From: Panopea generosa | Taxonomy: Eukaryota; Mollusca; Bivalvia; Adapedonta; Hiatellidae | Assembly (NCBI GenBank): GCA_029582155.1 | Contig: CM055911.1 | Span: 28,370,014 to 28,434,013, forward strand | Direction: 5' to 3' | DNA length: 64,000 nt | Part shown: piece by piece, positions 59,302 to 64,000 of the stretch | Position numbering within the stretch: position 1 is the stretch's first letter | How the letters are laid out: each line of letters starts with the position of its first letter | Position numbers and translations under genes: made by a program | The notes under the pieces: generated by a model | What the model saw: the letters and a program-made list of their open reading frames with translations, nothing else | What the model was told of the DNA's origin: nothing | Database searches by the model: none

Positions 59302-60343
59302 CAGACCCAAAACCGCTCAAGTACCCCAATTGCACGCAAACGGAGTGCACTCAGAGCGTAAGCGGGGCGCGAGCGTAGCGCAGTGGGAGCGCGAACGGAG
59401 CGGAGAATGAGCGCTGACGGAGCGGACCTGGACCGTAAGCAAACGCTGGATTTTGAAAAATAAACGCACTCCTGAACGCATGAAATAGATCGAGTGCACT
59501 CAAACACGCTGAATGCACTCAAATACGCTGAGTGCACTTAGATGCGCAGTATATGCAGTATACGCTAGACACTGTAAGATTACTGATAACAGAACTATTC
59601 GGATACACCTTTTTCATTATTTGATCGTGAAATCGATACTTAAAATCGAGATAACGAAGATATTTTTTTTCACATAAATATAAACCATGTACTTTATATA
59701 AATGTTTTATTGTAAAACGCATGATAAAACTTATTTTGGTCAACAATTTATCAATTATAACATAAATATCAATATTTAGATGATCAATACAATAATGTTT
59801 AAAATACCTATTATACAATAGACAATACATCAATGGTTATCTACGGTTTCAAGACTAATTTAGTTGCATGTTTAAGCATGATTTGGTTTGCGCAACAAAA
59901 ATATAAATAATTATATATATTGTGTAAATAACAATTCGAAAAGATGTAATATGAATTCACTATTTGCGGTGTTATTTCGATATAAATTAGTTATAGAACA
60001 TACAAAACATGTATTTTATTTCGATTTAAGCGTATACTGCTCCAAATACAAACATATCAAAGCATGCGTGAATCAAACAAAACATAGATATGCAGAAAAT
60101 TGTATGATTATGATTCTATTTGTTTGGGTATTTCGGCAAAATAAAAATTACTAATTTTCAATTTATTATGGACTTTAGTTTTATATTTTCCCAAAACATA
60201 GTTACACTGAGTTTGTGCTTAGTTGTAAACAAATCTACGTAAAACTGTTATATTGCAATTAAAGTGGAAACATTTTACTCGTGTGTACATCTCATTAATA
60301 TTAATAGTAATAAATTAATTGTATTCTAAAATATAAAGTGGGA

Positions 60344-60500
60344 CAGCAGTATAGCGGATAGGGTGCTGGCTTCAGACGGCAGAGGTCGCGAGTTTGACCC
60401 AGGCTCTACCCGACCTCTCGGAATACAATTCAGTACCAGATCTAATAAGGGAATGTACTGGAGAATGCATAAGTTCCGAGCTTACTTCACAATCAAGTTA
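60344..60500 (+). mobile_element. tRNA-derived SINE inside the 3.25-kb element
   Basis: A box TAGCGGATAGG fits the Pol III consensus and GCGAGTTTGACCC stands at the B-box position. The body (CTACCCGACCTCTCGGAATA; GGGAATGTACTGGAGAATGC) is not shared with the other SINEs in the window, so it is a fourth family. Because it lies within the element it inserted later than the element was made, or travels with it. Confidence 0.6.
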
Positions 60501-60827
60501 AATTAAATTAATGTAAAATAAATGTATGTATGCCAAATTAACACGACAGACCGAAATAACACATTAGACACAGAAAATAAAAACTAGTAAACGTAAATTT
60601 CTAGGTGACCTTTTTGAGGTTGTGATTTTATATTGACTAAAGAACAGCTTTTGATCATGAGGAAGGTTTAAATAAAAAAAAAAGAACATGTATTTACTGC
60701 CTATAAAATAGTAAATATATATTTCCCGCTTTCCTACAAAATCGATACGCCTGATCACGTGCACTTAAGTACGTAACAATTAAGCCATAATAAAAGCTGT
60801 GAAATGCGCAACAAGTAAGAAATGACA

Positions 60828-61015
60828 ACAACAATAATAATAATAAAAATAATAATAATAAAGAAGAAAAAATACTCAGATAATAATAATATAATGATAT
60901 AAAAATAAAGTAATATAGCAATAATAACAATATAATATTAATAATAATAGTAATAAATAATAATAAAATATATAATAGACATTAATAATAATGAGGATAA
61001 TAATAATATTATAAA
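60828..61015. repeat. AAT/ATA microsatellite
   Basis: Long run of imperfect AATAATAATAATA sequence within the 3.25-kb element; the coding-like open frame on the minus strand here (Leu/Tyr-rich) is a by-product. Confidence 0.85.
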
Positions 61016-62554
61016 AAATCTGCATATTTTAGTATTGATTTTGACTATATATTTCTTATCCAATCACATGCCGCGGGTTAAATAAAGATTAATTCATCTA
61101 ACACAAATTATAATCAAAATGAAAATTACACACTGGCAGGGTTCTTCGTGATCAATGGACCGATAAATCACCAATTAACTATTTATTGACAAACATGGGT
61201 TCTCACCATGGGTATCTGTTTTGATGATTGCCATGCAACTCTGCCTTCATAATAGTAATTAAATTGTTTTATTAATTGTGAACGACTGACCAGATGCACG
61301 TACGCACGTATCCAATATAGAAACTGTGACAAATCAATCAGTCAATATGTATATTATATTAATAGCTCCAATGATAATAATATTTAAAAAATAAAACAAA
61401 TAATGAAAGTAAAAAATAATACAAATAAAATACTACATTTTTACAAGGAATTATTTAGAGACATGTCTTTAATTTTTATTAGACTAAGTTTTAAAATTGT
61501 AGGATTGTTTTATTTTTTAAATTAACAATTCTGATCTGTTTTGCAAGTTTATTTATATATACATAATGATAACGAAAATAATTATAAAAACTTAAAATAT
61601 CAGAATATCTTTTTTAAGTTTAGTGAAGCTACATTTGGATCCAAATCGAGAAAAACACTACAAGATTATTATTTTTCAAACATCATTTATTATAATGTCG
61701 AATTGCACCGCACGGATTATAATAAATTTTTCATCACCCATGCAGTGCATATTATTGATTATAAAGCTTATTTTAGTTTGAACATTAACAAAACAAGTGA
61801 TATATCCACATGTTGTTAAGTCACTGCTTACACTGAGCAGATTTATGGATTATTTTAAGGCCAACGTGGTATTAACAGTATGGCATTATTAATTAAATTT
61901 AATTGTTAATAACAATATATTTAGTTTATGTAGATGATGTATATGTAAATTTTGTGGACAAACTTTATTGATTTCCTGTAACAAACGGCTTACGGTATAT
62001 CAAAGAAGATACTGACGCAAACACATGTCGGTCTGGATAACAGAAGCCGGTATAACGTGCAATATTCTTTGATCACCCAGACTACTGATCAAATATCAAA
62101 ACATAGACACTTCCGTTAAACATGCCTACTATCGATACTAGTTCAACCTTTCGCCCAGCGGGTGTTATAATATGTAGACAAACAATCGGATTATGAATTA
62201 ATTTACCTTGACTAAATCCCATGGATACATTTTATTGCTCCATTGGAACAGATTAAATTAAAAGTCAATATAGAATCATTTTAAAGAGTTGAGATGTTGC
62301 GATTGGTTATGGGCCGGAAACCGAACAGAGCGAACTGAACGTTGAGTGAACGCTGAACGAAGCGAACGCTAAGAGGAGTATTAAATAGAGCACTCAGCTA
62401 TACAGCGCTCGTAAGCGAATACTTGCGTTTGTGAGTCCATTACATCGAGTGCACGCAAACAGAGCGCGAACTAAGCGAGAACGAAGCGCGAACGGAATGC
62501 AAACTGAGCGAAAACGGAGTGCAATTATGGGGTACTTGAGCAGTTTAGGGTCTG

Positions 62555-64000
62555 TAATAGGGGTTTTAACCACTCTAATTACTTAATAACTCCGTGGTGA
62601 TAGGTTTTTAACAACTGTAATTACTCTGTGGTAATAGGGGTTTTAGCCTATCCGATAACTCCATGATGATATGTTTTTAACGACTGTAATTACTCCCCGG
62701 TAATAGGGGTTTTAACAACTCTAATAACTCCGTGGTGATAGGGGTTTTAACCACTCTAATTACTCCGTGGAGATAGTTTTTTAACAACTCTAATTACTCC
62801 GTGGTAATATGGGTTTAAACCACTCCAATAACTCCGTGGTGATAGGTTTTTAACAACCCTAATTACTCCGTGGTGATAGGGTTTTTAACCACTCTAATTA
62901 CTCCGTGGTAATAGGTGTTTTAACCACTCTAATTACTCAGTGGTGATATGTTTTTAACCACTCTAATTACTCATTGGTGATAGGCTTTTTAACCACTCTG
63001 AAATCTCCGTAGTAATTGGGGTTTTAACCACTCTAATTACTCCGTGGTGATAGTTTTTTAACCACTTTAATTACTCCGTGGTAATAGGGGTTTTAACCAC
63101 TCCAATTACTCCGTGGTGATAGTTTTTTTTACCACTCTAATTACTCCGTGGTAATAGGAGTTTTAACCACTCTAATTACTCCGTGGTGATAGGTTTTTTT
63201 AACCACTTTAATTACTCCGTGGTAATAGGTTTTTTAACCACTCTAATTACTTCGTGGTAATAGGGGTTTTAACCACTCCAATTACTCCGTGGTGATAGTT
63301 TTTTTTACCACTCTAATTACTCCGTGGTAATAGGAGTTTTAACCACTCTAATTACTCCGTGGTGATATGTTTTATAACCACTTTAATTACTCCGTGGTAA
63401 TAAGGGTTTAACCTCTCCAATTACTCCGTGGTGATAGGTTTTTTAACCACTCTAATTACTCCGTGGTAATAGGTGTTTTAACCATTCCAATAATTCCGTG
63501 GTGATACTTTTTTAACCACTCTAGTTACTCTGCGGTGATAGGTTTTTTAACAACTCTAATAACTCCGTGTTAATAGGAGTTTTAACCACTCTAATTATTC
63601 CGTGGTGATATATTTTTTAAACGCTCTAATTACTCTGTGGTAATAGGGGTTTTAACCAGTCTAATTACTCTGTGTTGATAGGTTTGTCAACCATTCCGAT
63701 AACTCCGTGGTGATATGTTTTTAAACCAGTCTAATTACTCTGTGGTGATAGGTTTTTTAACCACTCTAATTACTCTGTGGTGATAGGTTTTTTAACCACT
63801 CTAATTACTCCGTGGTGATAGGTTTGTCAATCATTCCGATAACTCCGTGGTGATATGTTTTTTTAACCACTCTAATTACTCTGTGGTGATAGGTTTGTCA
63901 ACCATTCCGATGACTCCGTGGTGGTATGTTTTTAAATCACTCTAGTTACTCTGTGGTGATATTTTTTTTAACCACTCTAATTACTTCGTGGTAATAGGGG
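62555..64000. repeat. 34-bp minisatellite, right part
   Basis: Continues the array at 58741-59301 with the same unit, TAATTACTCCGTGGTAATAG and GGGTTTTAACCACTC, spacing 34-35 bp (for example 63041, 63075, 63110). It runs beyond the window end. Towards the end, units with GGTTTGTCAACCATTCCGAT form a further sub-pattern. Confidence 0.95.

Larger units (their letters stand above)
59302..62554. mobile_element. 3.25-kb TA-flanked element with inverted ends and subterminal arrays
   Basis: The left end CAGACCCAAAACCGCTCAAG followed by TACCCCAATTGCA is matched on the other strand by CAGACCCTAAACTGCTCAAG and TACCCCATAATTGCA at the right end. TA flanks both (59300-59301, 62555-62556). Removing the element with one TA restores a normal minisatellite unit (GTGGTAATAGGGG), so the TA is a true target duplication. 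Each end has an array of short GAGCG/GAACGGAGCG words (59338-59450 and 62315-62520). The interior is AT-rich and shows no transposase; it includes a SINE (60344) and an AAT microsatellite (60830-61010). Non-autonomous, superfamily uncertain. Confidence 0.8.

Overview
The window looks like nuclear DNA from a bivalve mollusc. It is AT-rich and gene-poor. It carries repeat families that I recognise as typical of bivalves: pearl/helentron-like tandem-core elements, tRNA-derived SINEs, a K02A2.6-type Gypsy element and a Ngaro-type DIRS element. The species cannot be named from this sequence. No bacterial operon, organelle gene, rRNA, CRISPR array or complete tRNA gene was seen.

Host genes are few. 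A C-type lectin 3' exon lies on the minus strand (4886-5136). An almost full-length GT11 alpha-1,2-fucosyltransferase exon lies on the plus strand (46001-46994). A cytochrome P450 copy on the minus strand (about 48486-49616) is frameshifted and lacks its haem-binding end.

Layout. 1-2.3 kb: featureless AT-rich DNA. 2.28-3.70: 62-bp satellite. 4.3-5.1: bZIP-type motif cluster and lectin exon. 7.6-11.5: Gypsy fossil. 11.7-12.7: pearl-like element. 15.45-16.86: 168-bp repeat element bounded by C and G runs. 16.9-18.4: LINE 3' end. 21.1-27.3: a run of pearl-like and approximately 315-bp-repeat elements with a SINE. 27.5-30.8: two large inverted-repeat structures, each with a SINE in its loop. 32.38-32.52: perfect 70-bp duplication. 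36.5-40.15: GT-rich array split by a TA-flanked inverted-repeat element. 40.45-43.67: a small repeat element and a decayed LINE. 43.97-46.0: 61-bp minisatellite running into the fucosyltransferase exon. 50.1-54.3: Ngaro fossil with an SGNH-hydrolase domain. 55.0-57.1: LINE and SINE fragments. 57.8-64.0: a 34/35-bp minisatellite split by a second TA-flanked element of 3.25 kb.

Three points deserve most attention. First, the 61-bp minisatellite is built from the intron/exon junction of the fucosyltransferase exon, so about 30 copies of a 3' splice site lie just upstream of the real one. Second, two non-autonomous elements (38382-40089 and 59302-62554) share a design: a TA duplication, short terminal inverted repeats, dense short-motif arrays just inside the ends, and insertion into a tandem array. 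Third, a 1.9-kb inverted duplication at 28.8-30.8 kb has arms of about 460-475 bp.
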